NCBI GenBank assembly: GCA_946482615.1
Contig: CAMLSF010000047.1
Coordinates: 1 to 23,371, forward strand
Reading direction: 5' to 3'
DNA: 23,371 nucleotides
From: an uncultured Chromatiaceae bacterium
GTDB lineage: Bacteria > Pseudomonadota > Gammaproteobacteria > Enterobacterales > Alteromonadaceae
A model generated the notes under the pieces. The model worked only from the letters and a program-made list of their open reading frames with translations. It was not told the DNA's origin and did not search any database. Below, piece by piece: positions 1 through 7,870 of this stretch. Every line of letters starts with the position of its first letter. Position 1 is the stretch's first letter. The position numbers were made by a program, and so were the translations under genes.

Positions 1-24
1 AGTTGTTAACTATGTCGAAATTTG

Positions 25-58
25 TGGGGATCCCTCAGGTTCTGACCCCATTTTTATT
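25..58. repeat. GGGGTCAGA-type short repeat left of the IS
   Basis: Positions 25-29 and 46-50 form a TGGGG/CCCCA inverted repeat followed by a run of T, so on the plus strand it could also act as a weak terminator. Read on the minus strand, 50-36 is TGGGGTCAGAACCTG, which matches 13 of 15 bases of the palindrome at 13140-13154 in this window. That suggests a dispersed short repeat. No gene is visible in bases 1-60. Confidence 0.35.
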
Positions 59-70
59 GTCAATCTTAAA

Positions 71-88
71 CCACCTCCTATGGAGGTG
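71..88 (+). repeat. IS left-end hairpin
   Basis: CACCTCC and GGAGGTG pair around a 3-nt loop. The same sequence recurs at 658-676 on the other side of tnpA. It is the likely TnpA recognition hairpin at the left end of the element. Confidence 0.75.
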
Positions 89-175
89 CTGATCGTTCGG
101 TCGGGGCTATGCCCGTAGAGAACTCATGCTAGATACTTGCCGCGTTTGTAACCAGCAAATGAGGAAGTAAATAGC

Positions 176-625
176 ATGAGTAGATATGAATCCGCATCCC
201 ACGTGTTCTATCGATGTCAGTATCACATCGTTTGGACGCCGAAGTACAGATACAAAATCCTGACAGGAAATGTAGGAAAAGAACTGTACCGAAGTATCTA
301 TGTGTACTGTGCGATGAAGAAATGCAAAGTGGTAGAACTGAATGTACAGATAGACCATGTGCATTTGGTAGTGAGGACACCACCGAATGTGAGTGTTTCG
401 GAACTGATGGGGGTATTGAAAGGGAGGACGGCGATCCGGGTTTTCAATAAATTCCCGTATCTTCGGAAGAAGAAGCTCTGGGGTAATCACTTTTGGCAGC
501 GAGGATATTTCGTAGATTCAGTGGGTGCGAACGAAGACATAATAAGGCGATATGTGCGGCATCAGGATAAAGTTGCTCGTGAAGATGAGGAACGTCAACT
601 GATGTTGGATATGGAACCTAGATAA
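176..625 (+). CDS. tnpA: IS200/IS605 family transposase TnpA (Y1 HUH)
   Basis: Single-strand DNA transposase of the Y1 HUH type, 149 aa, the usual full length for this family. The HUH metal-binding motif is H61-V-H63 in the segment IDHVHLVV. The catalytic tyrosine is most likely Y126, with Q130 four residues later (RYVRHQ), matching the helix-D Y-x3-Q arrangement known from IS608 TnpA. The segment WQRGYFVDSVG (107-117) is also typical of IS200-type members. A GAGGAA Shine-Dalgarno lies about 10 nt upstream of the ATG. The gene is intact, so the element may be active. A GGGGCTATGCCC foldback upstream (about 104-115) could shield it from outside transcription, as described for IS200, but this is inference. 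Confidence 0.93.
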   Translation: MSRYESASHVFYRCQYHIVWTPKYRYKILTGNVGKELYRSIYVYCAMKKCKVVELNVQIDHVHLVVRTPPNVSVSELMGVLKGRTAIRVFNKFPYLRKKKLWGNHFWQRGYFVDSVGANEDIIRRYVRHQDKVAREDEERQLMLDMEPR

Positions 626-630
626 CAAAG

Positions 631-645
631 CCCCCTTCCAGGGGG
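631..645 (+). terminator. Hairpin just after tnpA
   Basis: CCCCC-TTCCA-GGGGG lies five bases after the tnpA stop codon. It forms a short stable stem but no T-run follows, so termination is possible rather than clear. Confidence 0.4.
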
Positions 646-657
646 CCTAAAGCAAAG

Positions 658-676
658 CCACCTCCTATGGAGGTGG
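658..676 (+). repeat. IS right-end hairpin
   Basis: CCACCTCCTATGGAGGTGG is an 8-bp stem with a 3-nt loop and matches the left-end hairpin except at its last base. It is the likely right-end TnpA recognition structure. Confidence 0.75.
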
Positions 677-725
677 ATTTTTACTTTTGGCTTTATCAGG
701 TGCTTTTTCTACTGCAGTTTTGCGT

Positions 726-749
726 AAAAAAAGCGGCCTGAGCCGCTTT
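726..749 (-). terminator. Rho-independent terminator of the C4-dicarboxylate transport operon
   Basis: On the minus strand AAAGCGGC-TCAG-GCCGC is followed directly by seven T residues. It lies 17 nt beyond the stop of the SLC13-type symporter and closes the minus-strand block. Confidence 0.88.
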
Positions 750-765
750 CTTGTATCAGAGTCCG

Positions 766-2184
766 TTAACCTGCCAACTGTGGCCCTAACCACAAACTAA
801 ACAAGCTAATTGCCACTATACCAACCAGATTTAACACTAAGCCTGCCCGCACCATATCTTTGATCTGCAGTTTACCTGACGCAAACACTATAGCGTTGGG
901 CGGCGTTGCTACAGGCAGCATAAAAGCGAAGCTTGCGGCTAAAGCAGCCGGCACTACTAAATACAATGGCGATAACTCCATAGAGACAGCAACAGGCCCC
1001 AATAACGGCAGGAAGGCTGCGGCTGTGGCGGTATTACTGGTCACTTCGGTCAGGAAGATGATCAGACTGGTCACGGCCACCAATAACAGGATAGGAGGCA
1101 CACCATCCAGTAACTGCAGTTGTTGCGCTAAAAGTTCAGCCACGCCGGTTTTTTGGATCTGATCCGCCATGCTCAAACCACCGCCAAACAGTAACAACAC
1201 CCCCCAGGGCACATTCTGACTGTCTTTCCATTCCAACAAGGCAGTACCTGAGCCTTTTTCTCCCGGCAATAAAAACAACAAAGCAGCGGCACAAAGCGCA
1301 ATCACAGTATCGCTGATAGGTAACCCCGTCCATTTCACTAACCATTGCTGACTGATCCAACTGAAAGCGGCCAATGCAAAGACCAGCAGCACCAGTTTTT
1401 GTGAACGCGACATCTGCCCAAGCGCCTTTAACTGCAGCGCGCTGTCGTTTGGTGCAGATTCGGTTTTGGGCATACGGAAATGAAATTTAGTCAGCCAGAT
1501 CCAGCAGACGATTAACATGGTCAGTGCCAAAGGCACACCCAAAATCATCCAATGTGCAAAGCTGATTTGAATACCATAACTTTTAGACAGATAAGCAGCT
1601 AATAACGCATTGGGCGGTGTACCTATCAGAGTGGCGATTCCACCAATACTGGCACTGTACGCAATAGCTAATAAGACGGCTTTACCAAACTGATCCTGAG
1701 TAGAGGCATTGGCCATGGCAATAATGGACAACCCAATGGGCAGCATCATCACAGCAGTTGCAGTGTTTGACATCCACATGGATAAAAAAGCAGTGACGCC
1801 CATCAGGGCCGCAATTTGCAACCCCGGCGAAGTGCCCACCAAAGACAATGCTTTTAACGCGATGCGTTTATGCAGGTTAGTTTTTTCCATCGCAATAGAC
1901 AGGAAAAAGCCGCCGAAAAATAAAAAAATCAGCGGATGAGCATAAGGTGAAGTTGCAGCATCCAGTTTATCTATACCCAATAACGGAATAAAAATCATCG
2001 GCAGCAATGAAGTGACGGGAATAGGCACAATTTCAGTGATCCACCACAACACCATCCAGGCCATTAAGCCTGTAACCATCCAGGCCGCCTGAGTCATCTG
2101 AGCGGCTGGAGGAGGCAAAATAATGGTCAGTAAAAGCAGTAGGGGGCCACAGAGCAAAAGCAAACGGCTGGTCACAGCAGACAT
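766..2184 (-). CDS. SLC13/DASS family sodium-coupled anion (dicarboxylate) symporter
   Basis: Inner-membrane protein of 472 aa with about eleven or twelve hydrophobic segments. Both halves carry the Ser-Asn-Thr motif that binds substrate carboxylate and sodium in this family (S139-N-T141 and S383-N-T385). Each is followed by a PPNA-type turn (TPPNALLA in the first half, TPPNAIVF near residue 427). Length and motifs fit Na+/dicarboxylate or CitT-like carriers. The exact substrate cannot be read from sequence, but its place downstream of dctA and a porin suggests C4-dicarboxylates. The start ATG has AAGGA upstream. It begins 44 nt after the porin stop, with a hairpin in between that may reduce its transcription relative to dctA. 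Confidence 0.88.
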   Translation of the reverse strand: MSAVTSRLLLLCGPLLLLLTIILPPPAAQMTQAAWMVTGLMAWMVLWWITEIVPIPVTSLLPMIFIPLLGIDKLDAATSPYAHPLIFLFFGGFFLSIAMEKTNLHKRIALKALSLVGTSPGLQIAALMGVTAFLSMWMSNTATAVMMLPIGLSIIAMANASTQDQFGKAVLLAIAYSASIGGIATLIGTPPNALLAAYLSKSYGIQISFAHWMILGVPLALTMLIVCWIWLTKFHFRMPKTESAPNDSALQLKALGQMSRSQKLVLLVFALAAFSWISQQWLVKWTGLPISDTVIALCAAALLFLLPGEKGSGTALLEWKDSQNVPWGVLLLFGGGLSMADQIQKTGVAELLAQQLQLLDGVPPILLLVAVTSLIIFLTEVTSNTATAAAFLPLLGPVAVSMELSPLYLVVPAALAASFAFMLPVATPPNAIVFASGKLQIKDMVRAGLVLNLVGIVAISLFSLWLGPQLAG

Positions 2185-2202
2185 AGAGGATCCTTAACAA
2201 AA

Positions 2203-2224
2203 TCAACCGGAGCTAAGCTCCGGT
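2203..2224 (-). terminator. Intercistronic hairpin between porin and SLC13 symporter
   Basis: ACCGGAGCTAAGCTCCGGT is a strong stem located 5 nt past the porin stop codon on the minus strand. It is followed by TTGATTTTG, which is only a broken T-run. It is probably a partial terminator or an mRNA 3' stabiliser that sets unequal expression within the operon. Confidence 0.6.
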
Positions 2225-2228
2225 CTGT

Positions 2229-3185
2229 TCAGAAAAAGAACTTAAAGCCAACAGCGGCTGCATGGTCTTTTTCGGTTTCGAACTTGAGTGTGGACAGAAG
2301 CAGGTAAGTCGTCAAATTGTTTCGCCATTGATAATCAAGGCCGAGATTATTCAGGCGGGCTTTTTCGGCGTGGCGGGTCTGACTGTCATCTTTTTGCCAT
2401 TGCCATTTGTAAGTAAAGTCGCCGCGCTGATAACTCAGCTGAGCCAGCCAGGCATCGCCCTGGATATGACGCACCACATGTTCACTGTGCTGATACATCA
2501 GGCCAGCCGCAAGTACAGCACCGTCTTGTTGCCACAATGGCAGCTGAGCTAATAAACGTTCGGCAGTGATATTATTCAGCTCATCGGTGCGGCCATAAGC
2601 CAGATACAGTGGATACTTTTTTAAGGCCGGGTCGCCATAACCCAGCACCCAATCATAACCTCCGGCTGCTTCGTCGCTGGCTCCGGTCTGGTAGGTGGCT
2701 GAAAAGTTAAATCCGTTAATCACAGGCGACTGATAGCCCAGTATATTTTCCAGTCTGTCCTGACCCGGTGTGATTTGCGCTATGTCAGCCAGGGTTTCGT
2801 TAAATAAATCGATTTTGCCTTCAGATTTTTTAAACTTAGTGTCGTTTTTGCCAAAGATCAGTTCGCCATAGGTACCGGCAACACCAAAGTAGGTGTTACG
2901 GGATCCCAGTTTGTGATCTCTGTTGGCGTCATCCAGACCATTCACTTGCCATTCGTACACCGCAATAACAGCAAGTCCGTCGCTCAGTTGATGTTTAGCC
3001 TTTACGCCTAAGCGGGAAAAGGGCGCCTCAATCTGACGGCCCTGATCGGCGTATCTGTACAAGCCTTGATCAACGTCCAGCGCCTGTAATTCAACTTTGC
3101 CGTACCAATCCCATTCAAAAGCATGAGCTGCAGGGCTCAAAGCAAGAGTGGTACAGAGAGCAGCAGATAAATACGACTTAGCCAT
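2229..3185 (-). CDS. Gram-negative outer-membrane porin
   Basis: A 318-aa protein starting [11 protein letters not shown], with a classic Sec signal peptide of about 22 residues ending in AHA before FEWDWYGK. The mature part has alternating aromatic/polar strands and ends in a terminal phenylalanine (GFKFFF), the BAM recognition signature of beta-barrels. It resembles general porins of the OmpC/porin_4 type. The frame is open further upstream, but the real start is the ATG at 3185-3183, because GGAGG sits 6 nt before it and the signal peptide begins there. The first 8 nt overlap the end of dctA, so translation is probably coupled. It probably lets dicarboxylates reach the periplasm; this is inferred from position only. 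Confidence 0.87.
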   Translation of the reverse strand: MAKSYLSAALCTTLALSPAAHAFEWDWYGKVELQALDVDQGLYRYADQGRQIEAPFSRLGVKAKHQLSDGLAVIAVYEWQVNGLDDANRDHKLGSRNTYFGVAGTYGELIFGKNDTKFKKSEGKIDLFNETLADIAQITPGQDRLENILGYQSPVINGFNFSATYQTGASDEAAGGYDWVLGYGDPALKKYPLYLAYGRTDELNNITAERLLAQLPLWQQDGAVLAAGLMYQHSEHVVRHIQGDAWLAQLSYQRGDFTYKWQWQKDDSQTRHAEKARLNNLGLDYQWRNNLTTYLLLSTLKFETEKDHAAAVGFKFFF

Positions 3186-4500
3186 GCTGGACCTCCGCAG
3201 TCGCAGTGTTGGCTGCCGTAGTGGTTTCTGCTGTTGTTGCTCCCTGGGCCAGTTCTCTGTCCAGTTGAGCTGTGTCCAGTTCACCACACCACTTAGACAC
3301 CACTAAAGTCGCCACACCGTTGCCTATTAAATTGGTCAAAGCCCGGGCTTCAGACATAAATCTGTCTATGCCTAAGATCAGCGCTATTCCAGCCACAGGC
3401 ACTGAACCTACCGAAGCTAAAGTAGCGGCCAACACAATAAAACCACTGCCTGTGACACCTGCAGCCCCTTTGGAGGTCACCAGTAACACAGCCAATAAGG
3501 TCAGTTGCTGGGTTAAATCCATCGGCGTATCTGTGGCCTGAGCAATAAATACCGCTGCCATGGTCAGGTAAATCGCTGTGCCATCCAGGTTAAATGAGTA
3601 ACCTGTTGGGATCACTAAACCTACAGTGGACTTGGTCGCGCCTAATTTCTCCAATTTGGCCATCATGCGGGGAAGCACAGATTCAGAGGATGAAGTGCCT
3701 AATACGATCAACAACTCCTCTTTGATATAACGGATAAATTTGGTGATCGAAAAACCGTGATAACGGCAAATGGCACCTAACACCACAAAAATAAAGACTA
3801 AACAGGTGATGTAGAAGGTTGCCATCAGGCCAGCCAGTGACCATAAAGTCGCAATGCCATATTTGCCTATGGTAAAAGCCATAGCGCCAAAAGCACCTAT
3901 AGGGGCCACTTTCATCAGCATATGCACTATGGCAAACAAGACCTCTGAGCTTTTTTCAACATAACCAAAAATCAGATTTTGCCGGCCCCCTAAACGCTGC
4001 AGCGCAAAACCAAACAGGATAGAAAAAAACAGCACTTGCAACATATCGCCGCGGGCAAAAGCGTCAAACACACTGCTGGGTATCACATTCAGTAAAAAAT
4101 CCGTGGTGCTTTGCATTTGATCAGGTGCTGTGTATTTGCTGATGGATTGCTGATCCAGACTGGCGGGGTCTATATGCATGCCGACACCAGGTTTGACGAC
4201 ATTAATCACTACTAAACCGATAATTAAGGCGATGGTAGAGACAATTTCAAAATAGAGCAGGGCATAACCCCCTGTTTTCCCTACTTTTTTCATATCTTCC
4301 ATACCGGCAATCCCCACCACTACAGTACAAAAGATGATGGGGGCGATAATCATTTTAATCAGCTTGATAAAGGCGGTGCCCAGAGGCTGCATGGCGGTGC
4401 CAAGCTCCGGGAAAAAATGACCTAAAAAAATACCAATACTGATGGCGAGTAACACCTGGATATAGAGGCTGGATAACAGCCTGATGGTTTTGGTTTTCAT
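3178..4500 (-). CDS. dctA: C4-dicarboxylate transport protein DctA (DAACS family)
   Basis: Inner-membrane symporter for succinate, fumarate and malate, 440 aa (E. coli DctA is 428). Family hallmarks are visible. The serine-rich re-entrant segment [12 protein letters not shown] is followed by [17 protein letters not shown] and then by [24 protein letters not shown] and [14 protein letters not shown]. These are the HP1, TM7 and HP2/TM8 elements that form the cation and substrate sites. The C-terminal tail is Thr/Ala-rich. Expression should depend on DctD and sigma-54, given the promoter at 4551-4566 and the palindromes at 4638-4688. The stop codon lies inside the start region of the downstream porin. 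Confidence 0.96.
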   Translation of the reverse strand: MKTKTIRLLSSLYIQVLLAISIGIFLGHFFPELGTAMQPLGTAFIKLIKMIIAPIIFCTVVVGIAGMEDMKKVGKTGGYALLYFEIVSTIALIIGLVVINVVKPGVGMHIDPASLDQQSISKYTAPDQMQSTTDFLLNVIPSSVFDAFARGDMLQVLFFSILFGFALQRLGGRQNLIFGYVEKSSEVLFAIVHMLMKVAPIGAFGAMAFTIGKYGIATLWSLAGLMATFYITCLVFIFVVLGAICRYHGFSITKFIRYIKEELLIVLGTSSSESVLPRMMAKLEKLGATKSTVGLVIPTGYSFNLDGTAIYLTMAAVFIAQATDTPMDLTQQLTLLAVLLVTSKGAAGVTGSGFIVLAATLASVGSVPVAGIALILGIDRFMSEARALTNLIGNGVATLVVSKWCGELDTAQLDRELAQGATTAETTTAANTATAEVQHG

Positions 4501-4550
4501 TGTTATTGTCTCTCTGAGTATGGAGAAAATCTCCCTGTCAGACAGTCAAT

Positions 4551-4566
4551 TGCAAAGAGAAAGCCA
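4551..4566 (-). promoter_or_regulatory. Sigma-54 promoter of dctA
   Basis: The minus strand reads TGGCTTTCTCTTTGCA. The -24 TGGC and -12 TTGC elements have the exact family spacing (10 bp between the GG and GC dinucleotides), although the bases after TGGC deviate from the ACG consensus. It lies about 50 nt upstream of the dctA ATG, with the palindromic activator sites some 72-120 bp further upstream. Confidence 0.8.
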
Positions 4567-4637
4567 GCTTTTTATCACTTACTATATTGTTTAAATACAA
4601 TGGGTTATTTTACTGTTGCCGAAGTTTTGTTGAGGCC

Positions 4638-4655
4638 TGTGCGGAATTCCGCACA
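4638..4655. promoter_or_regulatory. DctD upstream activator site 1
   Basis: TGTGCGGAATTCCGCACA is a perfect 18-bp palindrome centred about 85 bp upstream of the sigma-54 -24 element. It has the same half-site as the DctD-binding sites described for dctA genes (TGTGCG...CGCACA). The location and the adjacent dctD gene make DctD the natural ligand. Confidence 0.8.
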
Positions 4656-4670
4656 AATAAAAAATCACAG

Positions 4671-4688
4671 TGTCACTTAATCCGCACA
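4671..4688. promoter_or_regulatory. DctD upstream activator site 2 (half-conserved)
   Basis: TGTCACTTAATCCGCACA keeps one complete half-site (TCCGCACA) of the neighbouring palindrome. Its centre is 33 bp from the first site, about three helical turns, so two DctD dimers could bind on the same DNA face. It ends 8 bp before the dctD stop codon. Confidence 0.65.
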
Positions 4689-4696
4689 AGCAGGAG

Positions 4697-6079
4697 TTAG
4701 TCTTCCTGCTTGTCCAGAAAATCACGGCGCGTCAGCTGGTATTTTGCCATTTTGTCGTACAAGGTTTTACGCGGCAAATCCAGCTCGGCCATCACAGCTT
4801 TAATAGCGCCTTTATGTTGGTTCAGCGCTTCTTCGAGCAGCATTTTTTCATAATATTCCACCCGTTGCTGCAGGCTCATGCTACCGCTAATGCCATGGCC
4901 GGCGTTATGGGGCTGTTGGCTAAAGGCGATGTCCGCACCCATCAACACATAACGCTCGGCCATATTACGCAGTTCCCGCACATTACCGGGCCACTGATGC
5001 TGCGCCAGTTGCTGCAGTTCTGCCGCCTGAAGAGGAATGTATTCCTTATGAAAACGGGCTGCTGCTATACGGGCAAAATGCGCAAATAATAAAAACACAT
5101 CATCTTTGCGTTGACGCAGTGGAGGTAAATGCAAATCCACCAGCGACAGGCGGTAATACAGGTCACTACGAAACTCGCCCGATGCGGCCAGCTGTTTTAA
5201 ATCGGCTTTGCTGGCGGCTATCACCCTGATATCCAACTCTATCGTCTGATTTGAACCCAAGCGTGTTACTTTGCGTTCCTCCAGTACCCTCAGCAGTTTC
5301 ACCTGCAAAGATAAGGGGGTGCTTTCGATTTCATCCAGCAGCAGAGTTCCGCCATTGGCGAACTCAAACTTCCCGATACGTTTTTTGTCTGCGCCGGTAA
5401 AAGCACCGGCTTCAGCACCAAAGAGCTCACTTTCAATCAACTGCTCCGGAATAGCACCACAGTTAATGGCAACAAAATTATGCTGACGTCTGTCGCTTTG
5501 TTCATGTAAATAACGAGCGACCAGCTCTTTGCCTGTGCCTGTTTCGCCGTAAATCAACACATCAGCAGGAGCATTGATCACGGCATCCAGAGTGCGGCGC
5601 AGCTGCTGCATGGCCGGACTTTGGCCTAAAATACGTAAACCGGGTTGTTGCTCCCGCTCAACAGCAGCTTTTAACTGCCGGTTTTCCAGCACCAGCTGGC
5701 GTTTTTCCAGAGCGCGGCGACTGACTTCAACCAGGTGGTCGTTATCAAAAGGTTTTTCCAGAAAATCATAAGCCCCTTGTTGCATCGCCTTTACAGCAAG
5801 AGAAACAGCACCGTACCCTGTCAGCATCACCACTGGGATCTCGGCGTCAATAGCATGAATTTTCTGCAGCAGTTCCAGGCCGTTTAAAGCCGGCATATGC
5901 ATATCGGTAATGACGATGCCGTCAAATCTTGTACTGATACGACTTAAAATATCAGCCGGGTTGGCCGTGCTGCTGCACAGCAAATCTTCCAGTTTAAACA
6001 ACTGACTGACCGCACTGCGGATATCGGCTTCATCGTCGATAAAAAGAATAGTTGGACTCTGTTGCTCTGTATTGGCCAT
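4697..6079 (-). CDS. dctD: C4-dicarboxylate response regulator DctD (NtrC family, sigma-54 activator)
   Basis: A 460-aa three-domain activator. The N-terminal receiver domain has acidic residues D15/D16, phospho-acceptor D59 (VITDMHMP), T87 and K109. The central AAA+ sigma-54 interaction domain has Walker A GETGTGKE (178-185), the sigma-54 contact loop GAFTGA (225-230) and Walker B TLLLDE (245-250). A Fis-type helix-turn-helix at about 420-455 binds DNA. DctD activates dctA after phosphorylation by DctB. Its start codon follows the dctB stop codon immediately, so the two are translated together. The C-terminus lies next to its own likely binding sites upstream of dctA. No terminator was seen between dctD and dctA. 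Confidence 0.95.
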   Translation of the reverse strand: MANTEQQSPTILFIDDEADIRSAVSQLFKLEDLLCSSTANPADILSRISTRFDGIVITDMHMPALNGLELLQKIHAIDAEIPVVMLTGYGAVSLAVKAMQQGAYDFLEKPFDNDHLVEVSRRALEKRQLVLENRQLKAAVEREQQPGLRILGQSPAMQQLRRTLDAVINAPADVLIYGETGTGKELVARYLHEQSDRRQHNFVAINCGAIPEQLIESELFGAEAGAFTGADKKRIGKFEFANGGTLLLDEIESTPLSLQVKLLRVLEERKVTRLGSNQTIELDIRVIAASKADLKQLAASGEFRSDLYYRLSLVDLHLPPLRQRKDDVFLLFAHFARIAAARFHKEYIPLQAAELQQLAQHQWPGNVRELRNMAERYVLMGADIAFSQQPHNAGHGISGSMSLQQRVEYYEKMLLEEALNQHKGAIKAVMAELDLPRKTLYDKMAKYQLTRRDFLDKQED

Positions 6080-7870
6080 TTAGGATCCTGTGGTGATGTT
6101 CAGCACCATAATAAACTCAGCTCCGCCTTGTGGCGCATTTCGTACTTCAAGCTGGCCACCAAAAGACTGCACTATACGTTGGGAGATAGACAAGCCCAAA
6201 CCCAGACCATCCCGTTGTTTGGTGGTGAAAAAGGCCTCAAAAATACGTTCTAAATGATGAGGCTCTATACCAGGCCCCTGATCACGGATATGCACACTGA
6301 CTTGTTGATCCTGAGTTTTCACCGCTACATGAAAGGCGGCATCGGCCTGACCTGCCATGGCCTGTATGCCATTGGTCAGAATATTCACCAGCACTTGCTC
6401 CAGCTGAATGCTGTCGGCCAGCACAGTGGGGGACAGATCAGGCAATTGCAACCTTATCTTGATGCCTTGTTGTTGGCATTGATGCCGCACTATCCCCAAT
6501 GCGTCCAGAATGAGTTTATTCACCTGTACCAGTTGGTTTTTGCCAGAGCTTTTACGGCTGAAATCTTTAAACTGGGCCACTATCACACTTAAGCGCTGCA
6601 TCAATTGCCGCATCGCCTGAATATTGGTTTTGGCGTCATCCAGATAACCTTTTTCAATCAGCTTCTCTGTGGTCTGTGCGTAACTTTGCAAGGCGGTCAG
6701 TGGCTGATTTAACTCATGATTTAACGAAGCAGATAAAGCACCAATAGTGGCAAGTTTAGCGGTTTGCACCAGATGTTGTTCTGTATGCGCCAATTCGGTT
6801 TCGGTTTGTTCACGCCGTTCAATCTGGCGTATCAGCTGCCTGTTGGTTTCTGCCAAATCTTTGGTGCGGGCTATCACCCGTTGTTCCAGTTGCTGATTAT
6901 GCTGCACTAACTGTTGATGGCGTTTTTTCCGCTCGCGCCGCACCCAAATGGCCAGCAAGGCCGAACTGTAGAGCAAAGTCACCAGAAGCATGGCGGACCA
7001 TAAGGCGGATTGCTGTGGTGCTGGTGAGGCCAAGACTGTTAAAGTCCAGCCGAACTCTGGCAAAGGTCGCTGGTATGGCAAAAAACTAAAGGTTTTATTG
7101 TCAAAGGGCAATTTCCACAGCGGGTAAGAGGGGGCGAGCCAGGCTGAGCCGATGGAATACTGCAGAGGTTCAATAGCCTGGGTGATATAGCGCTGCTGCT
7201 CTGTGGGGCTTAATGGGTTGCCAGTCAGACTGGTTAAACGCCACTGTGGGATATCGGACAAAAACACTTCGTCGCTTTGTCCCGTTACCATAAAATGACT
7301 ATCGGCTAAGCCGGCAATTTGCTGCTGATGTTGCTCTATAGGTTCCAGATCAACCTTAGCCACCATCACAGCCAGGATCCTGCCCTGAATACGGACAGGT
7401 ACACTGTAGTAATAACCACGGCGTTCACTGGTATGGCCCAGAGCATAATACTGAGCGTCCTGACCCGCCAGCGCATGTTGTACATAAGGCCGGAAGCCAA
7501 AATCCCGGCCCAGATAATAAATTCTTCCGTTAGCATTGGAACTGGCTATCACTATGCCGGATGGGTTTACCAGATATAAGTCGGCAACATCGGCACTACG
7601 CTGGAGTTGAAACAGATATTGATTCAGCTGATCTGCACTGCCCGGCAGATCACGCAGTAATGACTGCAATAACTCAGAGCTGGCGACCTGTTTGGGTAAA
7701 TCGGCGTAGCGGCCTATCTCATAGCGAATAAAAGCGGCGAGGTTTTCACTTTGCTGCTGCGCTTTGGCGGTCAGCTGCCGGTAGTTCCAGTGCTGCGCTG
7801 CTGAGGCGGCCAGCAGTAACACCAGCAGATAACCACACAGCAGCAGGACCCAGCGCAGCTGTTTACTCAT
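6080..7870 (-). CDS. dctB: C4-dicarboxylate sensor histidine kinase DctB
   Basis: A 596-aa membrane kinase. TM1 is at about residues 7-26 and TM2 at about 289-310. They flank a periplasmic sensor region of about 260 residues that fits the tandem PAS-like (double Cache) dicarboxylate sensor of DctB. A coiled-coil linker (315-370) leads to the HisKA domain with phospho-acceptor H385 in SLNHELNQPL. The ATPase domain has the N box (VNILTNGIQAM, about 495-505), G1 box (DQGPGIE) and G2 box (DGLGLGLS). It phosphorylates DctD. The ATG overlaps the TGA of rluF by one base, so the kinase is likely translated with the upstream rRNA-modification gene. Confidence 0.94.
   Translation of the reverse strand: MSKQLRWVLLLCGYLLVLLLAASAAQHWNYRQLTAKAQQQSENLAAFIRYEIGRYADLPKQVASSELLQSLLRDLPGSADQLNQYLFQLQRSADVADLYLVNPSGIVIASSNANGRIYYLGRDFGFRPYVQHALAGQDAQYYALGHTSERRGYYYSVPVRIQGRILAVMVAKVDLEPIEQHQQQIAGLADSHFMVTGQSDEVFLSDIPQWRLTSLTGNPLSPTEQQRYITQAIEPLQYSIGSAWLAPSYPLWKLPFDNKTFSFLPYQRPLPEFGWTLTVLASPAPQQSALWSAMLLVTLLYSSALLAIWVRRERKKRHQQLVQHNQQLEQRVIARTKDLAETNRQLIRQIERREQTETELAHTEQHLVQTAKLATIGALSASLNHELNQPLTALQSYAQTTEKLIEKGYLDDAKTNIQAMRQLMQRLSVIVAQFKDFSRKSSGKNQLVQVNKLILDALGIVRHQCQQQGIKIRLQLPDLSPTVLADSIQLEQVLVNILTNGIQAMAGQADAAFHVAVKTQDQQVSVHIRDQGPGIEPHHLERIFEAFFTTKQRDGLGLGLSISQRIVQSFGGQLEVRNAPQGGAEFIMVLNITTGS

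Larger units (their letters stand above)
50..690 (+). mobile_element. IS200/IS605-type insertion sequence (tnpA only)
   Basis: A single HUH transposase gene is bracketed by near-identical foldbacks. The left hairpin at 71-88 and the right hairpin at 658-676 both contain CCACCTCCTATGGAGGTG. Subterminal hairpins in place of terminal inverted repeats are characteristic of this family, which moves as single-stranded DNA and leaves no target duplication. There is no tnpB. The exact cleavage points cannot be fixed from one copy, so the ends given are approximate. Confidence 0.8.

Noticed and set aside
107..490. 127-codon minus-strand frame antisense to tnpA
   Set aside because: It is antisense to the transposase, with no domain or ribosome site; tnpA has all catalytic residues.
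3186..3287. Extended N-terminus of the porin reading frame
   Set aside because: The extra residues lie inside dctA, have no ribosome site and precede a clean signal peptide; the ATG at 3185 with GGAGG is the real start.
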